Shown in pieces: positions 42,695 to 51,675 of a stretch of DNA of 64,000 nucleotides; within the stretch, counting starts at the first letter, position 1, and each line of letters begins with the position of its first letter. A model generated the notes under the pieces. The model did not search any database and was not told the origin of the DNA. It worked only from the letters and a program-made list of their open reading frames with translations. The DNA lies in the NCBI GenBank assembly GCA_001777915.1, contig MFFN01000006.1:124001-188000 (forward strand), read 5' to 3'. The position numbers and the translations under genes were made by a program. The DNA is from Candidatus Edwardsbacteria bacterium RifOxyA12_full_54_48. GTDB taxonomy: Bacteria > Edwardsbacteria > AC1 > EtOH8.

Positions 42695-44302
42695 TTAAAA
42701 ATGAACCGTAAAGCCGCAGCCGAACTGCAGGCCCGAAACTTTCAGATCGATCTCCTGTTGGGATTCGGGAAGGGAGAAATCCTCAAAACTATCTTTGGAG
42801 TACATCCAATAGACCCTCAGGGCCTCCCGGTCCGGCTTCAGCCAGAACAAAAAGCCGCCGCCGACCTGAAGGGTCCGGTATACTACCTTATCGTCGATTG
42901 TTCTGGTAATAGTGCTGTCGATGGTATAGGCGCTGTCCACCGACGGCCGGGACATATACTGGATCTCATATTCTCCGTCGGCCTTGGCCGAGAAGCTGAT
43001 GGTCCCATACCTGATCTCGCCGTAGGGTTCCAACCGTCCCCAGGGTACCGCCACCGCCAGATTGATCAGCGGGGTGTGGGAGGTGAAATTTATTTCCAGG
43101 TCCTCGGACTGCATCGTGGTCGAATACCAGTCGGACGAGAAGTTCTTTCTTATCGCATTCGGATAGATCCGGAACTGGTACATCAGTCCCAGGGTGACAT
43201 TGCGGTTGAGGGCAAAGCCCACTCCCGCCCCGCCTCCCAATCCGCTGCCCACGAAATCATCTTCAGTGACAGACATGGTCTGGGTAGTGGCGCTATAAGA
43301 GTCGAATGTGGCAACATCCTCGGTACTGGAGACGAGGTTCTTCACAAAATCGAACGAACAAAAGTTAATCTTCCATCGCCGGAGTGGCATTCTGGCTTCT
43401 ATCTTGGTCTCCCGGCCGGGAGTGGGGGTCAATTTTGCATTATATGTTTTATACCCCCACTTGGTGGCTTTTATTTTATACAGCGAATCCGTCAGGTCAT
43501 CTATGGTTATGCCTTGTTCAGTAACGATCCCCTGGTATTTCTTGTTCAGGAATAGCTTGGCCCCGGCCGGATCGGTCTTGATCTTAAGTTTGCCGGCCAG
43601 GCTCATCAGCGGGGCGTTGATGGTATCCACTTTCCCGATGCTTACCAGCCGGCTGGTGGAGAACAGGCTGTAGCCCTCCTTTATCAGTGAGATCTGGTGC
43701 AATCCCTCGGACAGCGGGTATATCAGGTTTGGGGTCAGCCTGGTTTGTTCCTGTCCGTCCACCAGTATCTTGGCCCCATCGGGCTCGGTGACCACAAAAA
43801 GCCCGCCCGGTTTGGATGATTGGCCGGCCCCCGGTTTCCAGGAGGAGAATATCTCGGCCGCTTCCTTCATGGCGGTCAGCAGGTCGGCGATCTTTCCGTA
43901 ATTGCGGGAAAACGACAGGTCTATGCCCCCGGTCTGGATGTCTATCATTCGCAATTCGACCACATAGATAGTGCCCAGTTTGCCGATGGTGCCGCCGATC
44001 ATCTTCTGGGCCCCCAGCAGTTGTCCGACCTCCACCAGGCAGGAGGCTTCGCTGCAGGCCCCGGTCATCTGGAAGCCCTGTTCTTTTAGTATTTCATCTC
44101 TTTTAGATCTTTCCACCACGTCGTAAACCCGGTATTCCACCAGGCTGTTCAGCAGCTTGTCGGTCAGCAGGGACAGCTCCTTCTGCGAAAGTCCCGAAGA
44201 GGTATTGAGGTCCATCACCGAAATGGTGGTCTTTTGTGTCCCGCCCATGGCCAAGCCGGTCAATAAAAGACATAGTCCAACGACCAGCAACGCCTTTTTC
44301 AT
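42695..44302 (-). CDS. Exported CsgG-like / PEGA / beta-barrel fusion protein
   Basis: 535 residues with a signal peptide. Residues about 25-155 resemble the CsgG/TolB-N-like domain that assesses S-x-M-D-L-N and V-V-E-R-S-K-R-D-E-I-L-K-E-Q. Two PEGA repeats follow (about 165-235 and 238-310), each with P-D/A-G-A-K-I/L-x-V/L and a G-Y-K/S turn. The last 220 residues have strand-rich, aromatic-ended stretches and end in G-C-G-F-T-V-H-F, as in an outer-membrane barrel. PEGA domains are thought to bind surface layers. Probably a single-protein envelope anchor or assembly factor; the function is inferred. It follows valS by 15 bases. Confidence 0.75.
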   Translation of the reverse strand: MKKALLVVGLCLLLTGLAMGGTQKTTISVMDLNTSSGLSQKELSLLTDKLLNSLVEYRVYDVVERSKRDEILKEQGFQMTGACSEASCLVEVGQLLGAQKMIGGTIGKLGTIYVVELRMIDIQTGGIDLSFSRNYGKIADLLTAMKEAAEIFSSWKPGAGQSSKPGGLFVVTEPDGAKILVDGQEQTRLTPNLIYPLSEGLHQISLIKEGYSLFSTSRLVSIGKVDTINAPLMSLAGKLKIKTDPAGAKLFLNKKYQGIVTEQGITIDDLTDSLYKIKATKWGYKTYNAKLTPTPGRETKIEARMPLRRWKINFCSFDFVKNLVSSTEDVATFDSYSATTQTMSVTEDDFVGSGLGGGAGVGFALNRNVTLGLMYQFRIYPNAIRKNFSSDWYSTTMQSEDLEINFTSHTPLINLAVAVPWGRLEPYGEIRYGTISFSAKADGEYEIQYMSRPSVDSAYTIDSTITRTIDDKVVYRTLQVGGGFLFWLKPDREALRVYWMYSKDSFEDFSLPESQQEIDLKVSGLQFGCGFTVHF

Positions 44303-44317
44303 TTTACTCCTTTATAG

Positions 44318-46948
44318 TTAGAGTTCCGCTTTGATCTCGAATCTGCTGGCTTCCGGTTTGGCAACGGAGGTTTCGGCATCCCGGGCCCCGGCCGTCTGCA
44401 TCAGATCGTTCCAGATCAGTTTTATGACCTTTATATCCCCCTCGTCCCCTGATATTGTTAGACTCTTCAGCGGCGTTTTGACGCTGACCTTGGCCTCGCT
44501 CTTGGCCTTGCGGACCACGCTTAAGACCTCCATGGCCGCGCCGAAGGGATCTCCCTCCGCTGACGGAGCAATGTCCTTGAACTCGGTTTCGGACGGCCAG
44601 GCCGAAGCGTGGATCGAACTCTGTTTTCCGGATTCCGTCGCGAACATCCAGCTCCAGGCCTCCTCGGTGAAGAAGGGAATGAACGGAGCGAACAGCCTCA
44701 GCAATACAGACAGGGTGACTTTCAGGGTGGCCAGGGCCGAGATCTTTCCCGGGGTCATCTCCTCCTGATAGGCCCGGACCTTGACCAGCTCCAGATAATT
44801 ATCACAGAACTTCTCCCAGAAGAACGATTCGGTGTACTGCAGGGCATCGGCATATTCGAAATTATCGAAATGTCTTCCTGCTTTGCTGACAACCTGCAGC
44901 AAGTGATCAAGAAAACTGCGGTCCAGTTCCTCGGTGATCTTATCGGAAGTAAGCAAGGCAAGGTTCTGGTTCAATAAATGTCCGGTTACGAATTTGGAAG
45001 CGTTGTACAGCTTGGTGACCAGCCGTTTGCCGTTGGCAAACAAAGCCTCGTCATAAGCGGTATCGACCCCCAGACGGGCCTTGGCCGACCAGTACCGGAC
45101 GCCATCTGAAGAATATTGTTGAAGCAGGTGCTCCGGCGTGATCACATTGCCTACGCTCTTGGACATTTTCTTTCGATCGGGGTCCAATATCCAGCCGTTT
45201 ACCAGCACGTTATGCCAGGGTATCTGGTTCTCATGAAGATAGGCCTTGACAATGGTATAGAAGGCCCAGGTCCGGATGATCTCCGGCCCCTGCGGCCGGA
45301 TGTCCATGGGAAAGACCTTTTGGTGCCTTCCGTCACCAAGCGCCCAGTGGCTGGCGATCTGGGGGGTCATGGAACTGGTGGCCCAAGTGTCCATCACATC
45401 GGGGTCGCCGGTGAAGCCGTTGGGCTTGCCCCTCCGGCTTTCATCGAATCCCGGGGCGGGATGCGACTGAGGATCGGTGGGCAGCATTTTTTCATCGGCC
45501 AGAATGGGATTCTCGTAATCGGGATTGCCTTCTGGATCCAGCTGGTACCAGACCGGAAACGGCACCCCGAAATACCTCTGGCGGCTGACGCACCAATCCT
45601 GATTCAAGCCCTGCACCCAGTTCTGGTAGCGGACCTTCATGAAATCGGGATGCCATTGGATCTTGTTGCCCTGATCTATCAGGGCCTCCTTCTTGTCCAT
45701 GATCCGGATGTACCACTGGCGGGTGGGAATTATCTCCAGAGGGCGTTCGCCCCTCTCGTACATCTTTACCGGATGCTCGATTGGTTTTGGCTCCTCGGTC
45801 AATGGTGCCCCCAGTCCCGGCAAGGCTTCAGCTTCGGAGGTTCTCAACATCTGAACTACTGCTGCCTGCGCCTGTTTGATGTTCTTGCCGGAGATCTGTC
45901 CGTAGAATTCATTGGCTTGGTCCGCAGTCAGGCTCTCCCAACCCTGGGTGCCGAACTGAACCGGCATCATCCGGCCGTTGCGGCCTATGGTCTGTCTCAG
46001 TGGGAGTTTGTACTGGCGCCACCACTCGACATCCATGACATCGCCGAAGGTACAGACCATCAGGATCCCGGTGCCCTTCTCGGGATCGGCCTTGTCGTTG
46101 GCAATGATCGGCACCGGGACACGGAACAGCGGGGTGACCGCTTTTTTGCCGAACAACGCCTTGTACCGTTCATCATCGGGATGGGCGATCACCGCCACGC
46201 AGGAGGCCAGCAGTTCCGGCCTGGTGGTGGCGATGACAAATGATGCCGCTTGTGATGAGCCTGCCGGATCACCCTCCACCCCGAACCTAATATTGTGAAA
46301 GAAGCCCGGCATGTTCCGATCCTCCACCTCGGCCTGGGATACCGCGGTCTGGAAATCCACATCCCACAGATGCGGTGCGAACATGGAGTAGACATGCCCA
46401 TCCTTGAAAAGTTTGGCGAAGGATAATTGCGATGTTTTCCGGCAGAGATCGTCGATGGTGGCGTATTCCAGCTGCCAGTCGATGGACAGGCCCAAATGTT
46501 GCCACAGCTGTTTGAAGACCTTTTCGTCCTCTTCGGTGACATTGTGGCACAGCTCGATGAAATTATCCCGGTTGATCTCCTCGGGACGCGATTTCTTATC
46601 ATTTTTTGGTTTGAAGCCGGACTGGTAAGGCAGATGGGTGTTGCATCGGACATTGTAGAAGTTCTGCACCCGGCGCTCGGTGGGAAGGCCGTTGTCATCC
46701 CAGCCCATGGGATAGAAAATGTTAAGTCCCTTCATCCTTCTCTGGCGGACGATCACATCCTGCTGAATATATCCGAAGGCCGACCCCACATGCAGAGAAC
46801 CGCTTACCGTGGGCGGCGGAGTATCCACCACAAAGGTCTCCTGCCTTCCGCGGTTTTCGTCCCAGTGGTATATCTTCTCATCCAGCCAGCGCTGCATCAG
46901 CTTTTTTTCTATTTGGTCGAATTGGTATTTTTCAGGTATCTTTCCCAT
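44318..46948 (-). CDS. valS: Valine--tRNA ligase, with HVGS in place of the HIGH motif
   Basis: 876 residues. The class I ATP site reads P-P-T-V-S-G-S-L-H-V-G-S, so the last His of the HIGH signature is Ser. The K-M-S-K-S motif is normal (about residue 585). The F-Y-P-M-G-W-D-D-N-G-L-P-T-E-R-R-V-Q segment marks the actinobacterial-like ValS branch. CP1 editing, the anticodon-binding helical part and a short C-terminal end are present. It charges tRNA-Val. Transcribed from the promoter at 47036-47065, with the CsgG/PEGA gene behind it. Confidence 0.95.
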   Translation of the reverse strand: MGKIPEKYQFDQIEKKLMQRWLDEKIYHWDENRGRQETFVVDTPPPTVSGSLHVGSAFGYIQQDVIVRQRRMKGLNIFYPMGWDDNGLPTERRVQNFYNVRCNTHLPYQSGFKPKNDKKSRPEEINRDNFIELCHNVTEEDEKVFKQLWQHLGLSIDWQLEYATIDDLCRKTSQLSFAKLFKDGHVYSMFAPHLWDVDFQTAVSQAEVEDRNMPGFFHNIRFGVEGDPAGSSQAASFVIATTRPELLASCVAVIAHPDDERYKALFGKKAVTPLFRVPVPIIANDKADPEKGTGILMVCTFGDVMDVEWWRQYKLPLRQTIGRNGRMMPVQFGTQGWESLTADQANEFYGQISGKNIKQAQAAVVQMLRTSEAEALPGLGAPLTEEPKPIEHPVKMYERGERPLEIIPTRQWYIRIMDKKEALIDQGNKIQWHPDFMKVRYQNWVQGLNQDWCVSRQRYFGVPFPVWYQLDPEGNPDYENPILADEKMLPTDPQSHPAPGFDESRRGKPNGFTGDPDVMDTWATSSMTPQIASHWALGDGRHQKVFPMDIRPQGPEIIRTWAFYTIVKAYLHENQIPWHNVLVNGWILDPDRKKMSKSVGNVITPEHLLQQYSSDGVRYWSAKARLGVDTAYDEALFANGKRLVTKLYNASKFVTGHLLNQNLALLTSDKITEELDRSFLDHLLQVVSKAGRHFDNFEYADALQYTESFFWEKFCDNYLELVKVRAYQEEMTPGKISALATLKVTLSVLLRLFAPFIPFFTEEAWSWMFATESGKQSSIHASAWPSETEFKDIAPSAEGDPFGAAMEVLSVVRKAKSEAKVSVKTPLKSLTISGDEGDIKVIKLIWNDLMQTAGARDAETSVAKPEASRFEIKAEL

Positions 46949-47035
46949 ACGATCCCATCTCTGTTTTGATATGTGAACCCCGGTAATGTTACAATACCAG
47001 GTTTTTCGGCAAGGCTGAATTTCAGGCCACCCGTC

Positions 47036-47065
47036 ATTTTACCTTAAATAAAATCTTCAAGTCAA
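47036..47065 (-). promoter_or_regulatory. Promoter of valS
   Basis: TTGACT (47060-47065), 18 bases, TAAAAT (47036-47041) on the minus strand; leader of about 80 bases. Confidence 0.6.
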
Positions 47066-47156
47066 GTTAAAAAGGCCGCCTCCGGTCAGGCAATATCTGC
47101 TTGATATTATTGTGGGATTATGATACCCTTTGGGGAATACAGTGGATTGGGAGATC

Positions 47157-48101
47157 ATGAGAAAGGCAATTCTGGGGCTGGACCTGGGCGGGACCAACAT
47201 CAAATCTGTCCTGTTCGACCCTGCCCTCAATAAGATCATCACCCGCAAGCAGATACCGACCCAGGCCGGATCGGGCGTCTCCCGGGTGGTCGACAACATC
47301 GTTTCTTCGATCAAAGACGATCTGGATGCCGCCAAAGGATCCCGGCACAAAATAACCGCCCTGGGAATCGGATCGGCCGGGCTGGTGGAGAATGGCGTGG
47401 TTCGCAATTCCCCCAATCTTCCCGGCTGGCAGGGATCGGTTCCCCTGCTCAAATTGATCAGAGACCAGATGCCGGGATGCGGCCTGCCGATCCTGATAGA
47501 GAATGACGTCAACTGCCTGGTGGCCGCCGAATACGCTATTGGGGCGGCCAAAGGTCATTCGGAGGTGGTGGGGCTGGCCATCGGCACCGGAGTGGGCGGG
47601 GGAATAATGATCAACGGCCGGCTGGTGACCGGAGCCCATGGCGGGGCGGGGGAATTGGGGCACATGACTATCAAGATGGACGGTCCTTTATGCAAATGCG
47701 GCAATCACGGCTGCCTGGAGGCGATGATCGGCACCGATGCAATATTAGCAAGATATCATAGAATCGACAAAACCACCAAAACCAAAAGCCTCACCGTTGC
47801 GCAGATAGCCCTGATGGCTAGAAAAAACCAACCGGCCGCAGTCAAGACCTTGGCCGAAACCGGGAAGATACTGGGTGTCGCCCTGGCCAGTATTGCCAAC
47901 ATCTTCAATCCCCAGGTGATAGTGCTGGGCGGCGGAGTGATCCAGGCTGGAAATCTTTTGATCGACCCGGCCAGGCAGGAGATGAATAAAAGGGCGATGC
48001 CTTATAATGCCAAGGGCTTGAAAATAAGAACGGCCAAGCTCGGTCCCGTAGCCGGTGCTGTCGGGGCGGCGATCTTGGCCTATAGATATTTTGCCAAATG
48101 A
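47157..48101 (+). CDS. ROK-family sugar kinase (glucokinase-type)
   Basis: About 314 residues. The N-terminal phosphate site I-L-G-L-D-L-G-G-T-N-I-K is followed by E-N-D-V-N-C with the catalytic Asp (about residue 113) and the ROK signature with the zinc motif C-K-C-G-N-H-G-C-L-E (about residue 180). It probably phosphorylates glucose or a related hexose; the exact sugar cannot be told. ATG 47157 is chosen because GGGAG lies six bases upstream. Single plus-strand gene between two minus-strand blocks. Confidence 0.9.
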   Translation: MRKAILGLDLGGTNIKSVLFDPALNKIITRKQIPTQAGSGVSRVVDNIVSSIKDDLDAAKGSRHKITALGIGSAGLVENGVVRNSPNLPGWQGSVPLLKLIRDQMPGCGLPILIENDVNCLVAAEYAIGAAKGHSEVVGLAIGTGVGGGIMINGRLVTGAHGGAGELGHMTIKMDGPLCKCGNHGCLEAMIGTDAILARYHRIDKTTKTKSLTVAQIALMARKNQPAAVKTLAETGKILGVALASIANIFNPQVIVLGGGVIQAGNLLIDPARQEMNKRAMPYNAKGLKIRTAKLGPVAGAVGAAILAYRYFAK

Positions 48102-48109
48102 CCGTTAAC

Positions 48110-49276
48110 CTACATCTCCCCCGCCCGTTTGACGGCTTTCCTGCCGTATCTCCCCCTTATCTTATCCACCGCCTTGTCCAGTTCCTCATTCTTGATCTTA
48201 TTTTTGGGATCGTCGAACAAGCCCAGTTGGTCCTCCCCCTGATTCAGATTGGAGGCCGATACGCCTATCAGCCTGATCTTTCGGAAAGTCTGCCAGTTCT
48301 TGTCGAAAAGCATTCGGGCTATGGCATTGATCTCGATGGCGTTGTCAACTGAAGCTTCTAGAGTCCGTCCGTAGGTATGGGTCTCGAAGTCTTGATATCT
48401 GAGTTTGAGGGTGATGGTCCTTCCTTTTACCCCTTCGGCCCTCAGGGAAGCGGCCACCTGCTCGGAAAGGGACAACAGCGTTCTATGGATATCTTCTTTG
48501 CTACCGGTATCCTCGTCGTAAGTGTGCTCCCGCCCCATGGACTTGACCTGATCTCCCTGGCTGACGGGATCGCCGTCAATGCCGTTGGCCCGTTCATGGA
48601 GGTAGTCACCCATTCTGCCGAACACAGCCTCCAGCCGCTTGGGATCAAATCCGGCCAGCTGGCCGATGGTTATGACGCCCATCTGTTTCAATCGTTCCGT
48701 CGTCTTTGGTCCGACGCCCCATAGTTTCCCCGCCGGCATCGGGGACAAAAAATCCCTCTCTCCGCCTTCGGGCACAATCACCAGCCCGTCCGGTTTCTCA
48801 AGGTCGGAGGCGATCTTGGCCACCAATTTATTGGACCCCATGCCGACCGAGGCGGTAAGGGATAATTGACCCTTGATGGCCCCCTTTATCTTCCGGGCGA
48901 TCTCCAAGGGCCCCCCGAAAAGCCTCTGGCAACCGGTCAGATCCAAAAAGGCTTCATCCACCGAGATCTGCTCGATCTGCGGAGTGAAGCCTTTCAGTAT
49001 TCCCATGATTTTATCGGATATTTCGGAGTATCGTCCCATCCGTCCCGGCAGAAAGATCCCTTTGGGGCACAGCGCAAAGGCCCGGGAGACCGGCATGGCC
49101 GAATGCACCCCGAATTTCCTGGCCTCATATGACGCCGCCGACACCACGCCGCGCCCCTTGCCCCCCTGAGGATCGGCCCCCACTATCACCGGCTGGCCCC
49201 TTAAAGCCGGATCATCCAGCACTTCGACCGCCGCATAAAAGCAGTCCATATCCACATGGGCAATCAGCCTTGACAT
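48110..49276 (-). CDS. dinB: DNA polymerase IV (Y-family)
   Basis: 388 residues. The Y-family active site is present: V-D-M-D-C-F-Y-A-A-V-E with the steric-gate Phe, Y-E-A-R, and S-V-D-E-A-F-L-D (about residue 103). Helix-hairpin-helix thumb and little-finger domains follow; near the end L-G-L-F-D resembles a beta-clamp-binding site. It bypasses damaged template bases at the cost of accuracy. Convergent with the ROK kinase gene, with which it nearly touches. Confidence 0.95.
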   Translation of the reverse strand: MSRLIAHVDMDCFYAAVEVLDDPALRGQPVIVGADPQGGKGRGVVSAASYEARKFGVHSAMPVSRAFALCPKGIFLPGRMGRYSEISDKIMGILKGFTPQIEQISVDEAFLDLTGCQRLFGGPLEIARKIKGAIKGQLSLTASVGMGSNKLVAKIASDLEKPDGLVIVPEGGERDFLSPMPAGKLWGVGPKTTERLKQMGVITIGQLAGFDPKRLEAVFGRMGDYLHERANGIDGDPVSQGDQVKSMGREHTYDEDTGSKEDIHRTLLSLSEQVAASLRAEGVKGRTITLKLRYQDFETHTYGRTLEASVDNAIEINAIARMLFDKNWQTFRKIRLIGVSASNLNQGEDQLGLFDDPKNKIKNEELDKAVDKIRGRYGRKAVKRAGEM

Positions 49277-49285
49277 ATTCCTCGC

Positions 49286-50005
49286 TTAGTCTGCCACCGC
49301 CGCGCTGTCAAGTTTCTGGGGTTCCAGTTCCCGGTCGTCCCTGCCGTCGCCGTTGACATCCCAGGATATCACAAAATCGTCCATCAAGGCCGATACCGCC
49401 AGCTGCCCGCTCCGGCCGACGCCCTGGGGGACATCATAGACGGCGCTCTTCATCGTCTTGTCGTTCCATATTTTCAGGGATATTTTGATGGGGCCGCCGT
49501 CGCCGGGCCTTATGCGCAAGGTGATCTCGCCCGCCCCCTTGAATTCCGCCGTCAAGTTGCCGTCGCGGTTCATCTGGTAATAGAGATTCGGTATCATCCG
49601 GGTGGTGGCGAACTCGGCGGCGCTTCCGGTGCGGGTTATCTTGGCTTTGATATTCTCCAGCCCGGCCCTCTCCTGTTGGTGCAGGCTGGGTTGCTTCAGA
49701 AGAGTCTCCACGGTGGGCAGGTATTCCTCGGGGGTGGCCGGCCCGGTATGCCGGTCATCCTCATCATAGAAATGGAACTCGCCCTGGCCGGTAAATTTTA
49801 TCTGAAAGCCGTATTTAAGCGAATCGGGTTTCTCCGCCGGTTTGACGGAATCCTTGGCCATTGATGGCATGGAGCTGTCCGCCAGGATGTTTATCACTAC
49901 CGGTTTCTGGGCCTGAAAATCGGCCCTCTTGGGCTGGGCATTGCAACCCAGGATCAGAATCGAGGCCAACAGGCCCATCAGGCCGACGTTAATGAACACT
50001 TTCAT
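49286..50005 (-). CDS. Lipoprotein of unknown function with a Ca-loop-like end
   Basis: 239 residues. The signal ends in a lipobox (L-I-L-G-C, Cys21). The mature part starts with a low-complexity linker (K-P-x-E-K-P). Near the C-terminus W-D-V-N-G-D-G-R-D-D-R-E has the D-x-N-x-D-G-x-x-D pattern of calcium-binding loops. No family is recognised. It overlaps the 3' end of nth by 17 bases and lies ahead of dinB. Confidence 0.65.
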   Translation of the reverse strand: MKVFINVGLMGLLASILILGCNAQPKRADFQAQKPVVINILADSSMPSMAKDSVKPAEKPDSLKYGFQIKFTGQGEFHFYDEDDRHTGPATPEEYLPTVETLLKQPSLHQQERAGLENIKAKITRTGSAAEFATTRMIPNLYYQMNRDGNLTAEFKGAGEITLRIRPGDGGPIKISLKIWNDKTMKSAVYDVPQGVGRSGQLAVSALMDDFVISWDVNGDGRDDRELEPQKLDSAAVAD

Positions 50006-50669
50006 GGGGTTTCTCCTTCCAGTTACAGGCCTTGTTCAAACAGCAATCGAGACATTCCGGTTTCCGGGGATGGCAGATCCTTCTGCCATGCTCGATCAGA
50101 TTGAGATGCAGGGGGTAGACCATCTTGTCCGGGACCAGTTTGCGGAACCGCTCCTGGAAACTTTCCCGGTCCTCTTTCCTTTTCACCCAGCCCAGCCGGC
50201 TGGAAACCCGGTAGATATGGGTATCCACCGGATAGACCGGGATCCCGGCCCCGAACAGCAGGGTGCAGGCGGCGGTTTTGGGACCCACCCCCTTGATCGC
50301 CAGCAGGTACCGATAGGCCGCCTCCCGCGGCATCTTCTTCAGGAATTCCAGCCCAGCCTTACCCCGTTTCCCAAGGATGAAAGATACCAGATCCTTGATC
50401 CTTCGCGATTTGATATTTTCCAGCCCTCCGGACCTGATGGTCCGGGCTATGCTGCCGGTCTGGGCGCCGGCCAGGGCCTCCCATCCGGGGTATTTTTTCT
50501 TCAAGGCCAGGAAGGCCCGGTGGCTGTTGCTGTCGCTGGTATTTTGGGACAATATGGTCTCCACCAAGACATCCATCAGCGGGCGGGAAGCGGTCCAAGG
50601 TGGGTGTCCGTAACGCCGGCCAAGCATCCCCTCGATTTTGCCGATGGACGGCCTAATTTTTTCCGGCAT
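49989..50669 (-). CDS. nth: Endonuclease III
   Basis: 226 residues. DNA glycosylase/AP lyase for oxidised pyrimidines. Helix-hairpin-helix I-K-G-V-G-P-K-T-A with the catalytic Lys (about 118) and P-V-D-T-H with the catalytic Asp (about 136) are seen. The C-terminal C-x6-C-x2-C-x5-C holds a 4Fe-4S cluster. It starts inside the end of the GT9 gene (17-base overlap). Confidence 0.93.
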   Translation of the reverse strand: MPEKIRPSIGKIEGMLGRRYGHPPWTASRPLMDVLVETILSQNTSDSNSHRAFLALKKKYPGWEALAGAQTGSIARTIRSGGLENIKSRRIKDLVSFILGKRGKAGLEFLKKMPREAAYRYLLAIKGVGPKTAACTLLFGAGIPVYPVDTHIYRVSSRLGWVKRKEDRESFQERFRKLVPDKMVYPLHLNLIEHGRRICHPRKPECLDCCLNKACNWKEKPHESVH

Positions 50670-51675
50670 GGTCCAACAATCTTTCCGCTTCTTTTATGAC
50701 CCTGTCGGGAGGGATCCCGGCCATACATTTGGGGTCCCGGCAGTCCATCCGGTTGCACCCCAGGCATCCCAGCCGCTTGTCCTGAAGCACCACATGCCCC
50801 TGTCCCCATGGCCCCTGGCTCCTGGGAACGGTCGGCCCGTAAAAAGAGATCACCGGGATCTTGAAGGCGGTGGCTATATGCAGAGGGCCGGAATCATTGC
50901 CGATTATCAGGTCACAGCCGGCCAGCAATGCCGCCATCTGCCGCAGGCTGGTCTTGGGGATCAGCTTTGATAAGGGGCTGGCCGATAAAATCATTTTGGC
51001 ATCGGTCTTTTCCGAGGGGGTCCCCCAAAATACCAGAATTTTATTTCTTGGATTGGATGACAGCGTTTTGGCCACAGCGATATAATTATCGATCGGCCAA
51101 CGTTTGCAGGCCCAACCACCGGTTGGGATCAAGCCGATAACCCGGCCTCCGTCCAAAGCCAAAGACCGGTAAATATCCTGCCGGTAATTCTCCTCCTCCT
51201 CCTCCGTCAGGTTGAAAACCAGATCGTTCCGTGATGCCGGGATTCCCAGATATTCCAATACTGCAAGGTTGAACTCCACTTCATGGCCGTAGTTTGCGGC
51301 CCTGGCATTTAACAGGTGGTTGTAAAAGTGCCTCCGGTATCCGAAATCGAAGCCGATCCTGTTCCCGGCCCCGGAGATTACTGATTGAATGGCCGTCCTG
51401 GGTGTCCCCACCAGGTCGATGGTCAGATCGAACCCGGCCGATCGCAGGTTTCTCAAAAATGAGAACTGCTTAAATAATTTGTCTTTTTTAAATACGATGA
51501 TCTCGTCAACATCACGATTATTATACAGCACCGGGGCACAGAACTCCCTGACAACATATGAGATATGGGCTGATGGATAGCCAATTCTAAGGTTGGCCAA
51601 AAATGGGGTGGTCCACAAAACATCCCCCACGCCGCTCATCCTGAGAACCAAGATATTATCAGCCTTAAGATTCAT
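50653..51675 (-). CDS. Glycosyltransferase family 9 (heptosyltransferase-like)
   Basis: 340 residues. The N-terminal R-M-S-G-V-G-D-V-L-W-T-T-P-F-L loop (about 12-26), the I-P-T-G-G-W-A-C-K-R-W-P segment (about 178) and the D-S-G-P-L-H-I-A nucleotide-sugar motif (about 258) identify GT9. These add heptose or similar sugars to the LPS inner core at the cytoplasmic face. With gmhB 3.9 kb upstream, ADP-heptose is a likely donor. Last gene of a six-gene sugar cluster; it overlaps the GT4 gene by four bases. Confidence 0.92.
   Translation of the reverse strand: MNLKADNILVLRMSGVGDVLWTTPFLANLRIGYPSAHISYVVREFCAPVLYNNRDVDEIIVFKKDKLFKQFSFLRNLRSAGFDLTIDLVGTPRTAIQSVISGAGNRIGFDFGYRRHFYNHLLNARAANYGHEVEFNLAVLEYLGIPASRNDLVFNLTEEEEENYRQDIYRSLALDGGRVIGLIPTGGWACKRWPIDNYIAVAKTLSSNPRNKILVFWGTPSEKTDAKMILSASPLSKLIPKTSLRQMAALLAGCDLIIGNDSGPLHIATAFKIPVISFYGPTVPRSQGPWGQGHVVLQDKRLGCLGCNRMDCRDPKCMAGIPPDRVIKEAERLLDHAGKN

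Noticed and set aside
45116-46243. Long open frame on the plus strand opposite valS
   Set aside because: Antisense shadow of a confident gene, with no family features.
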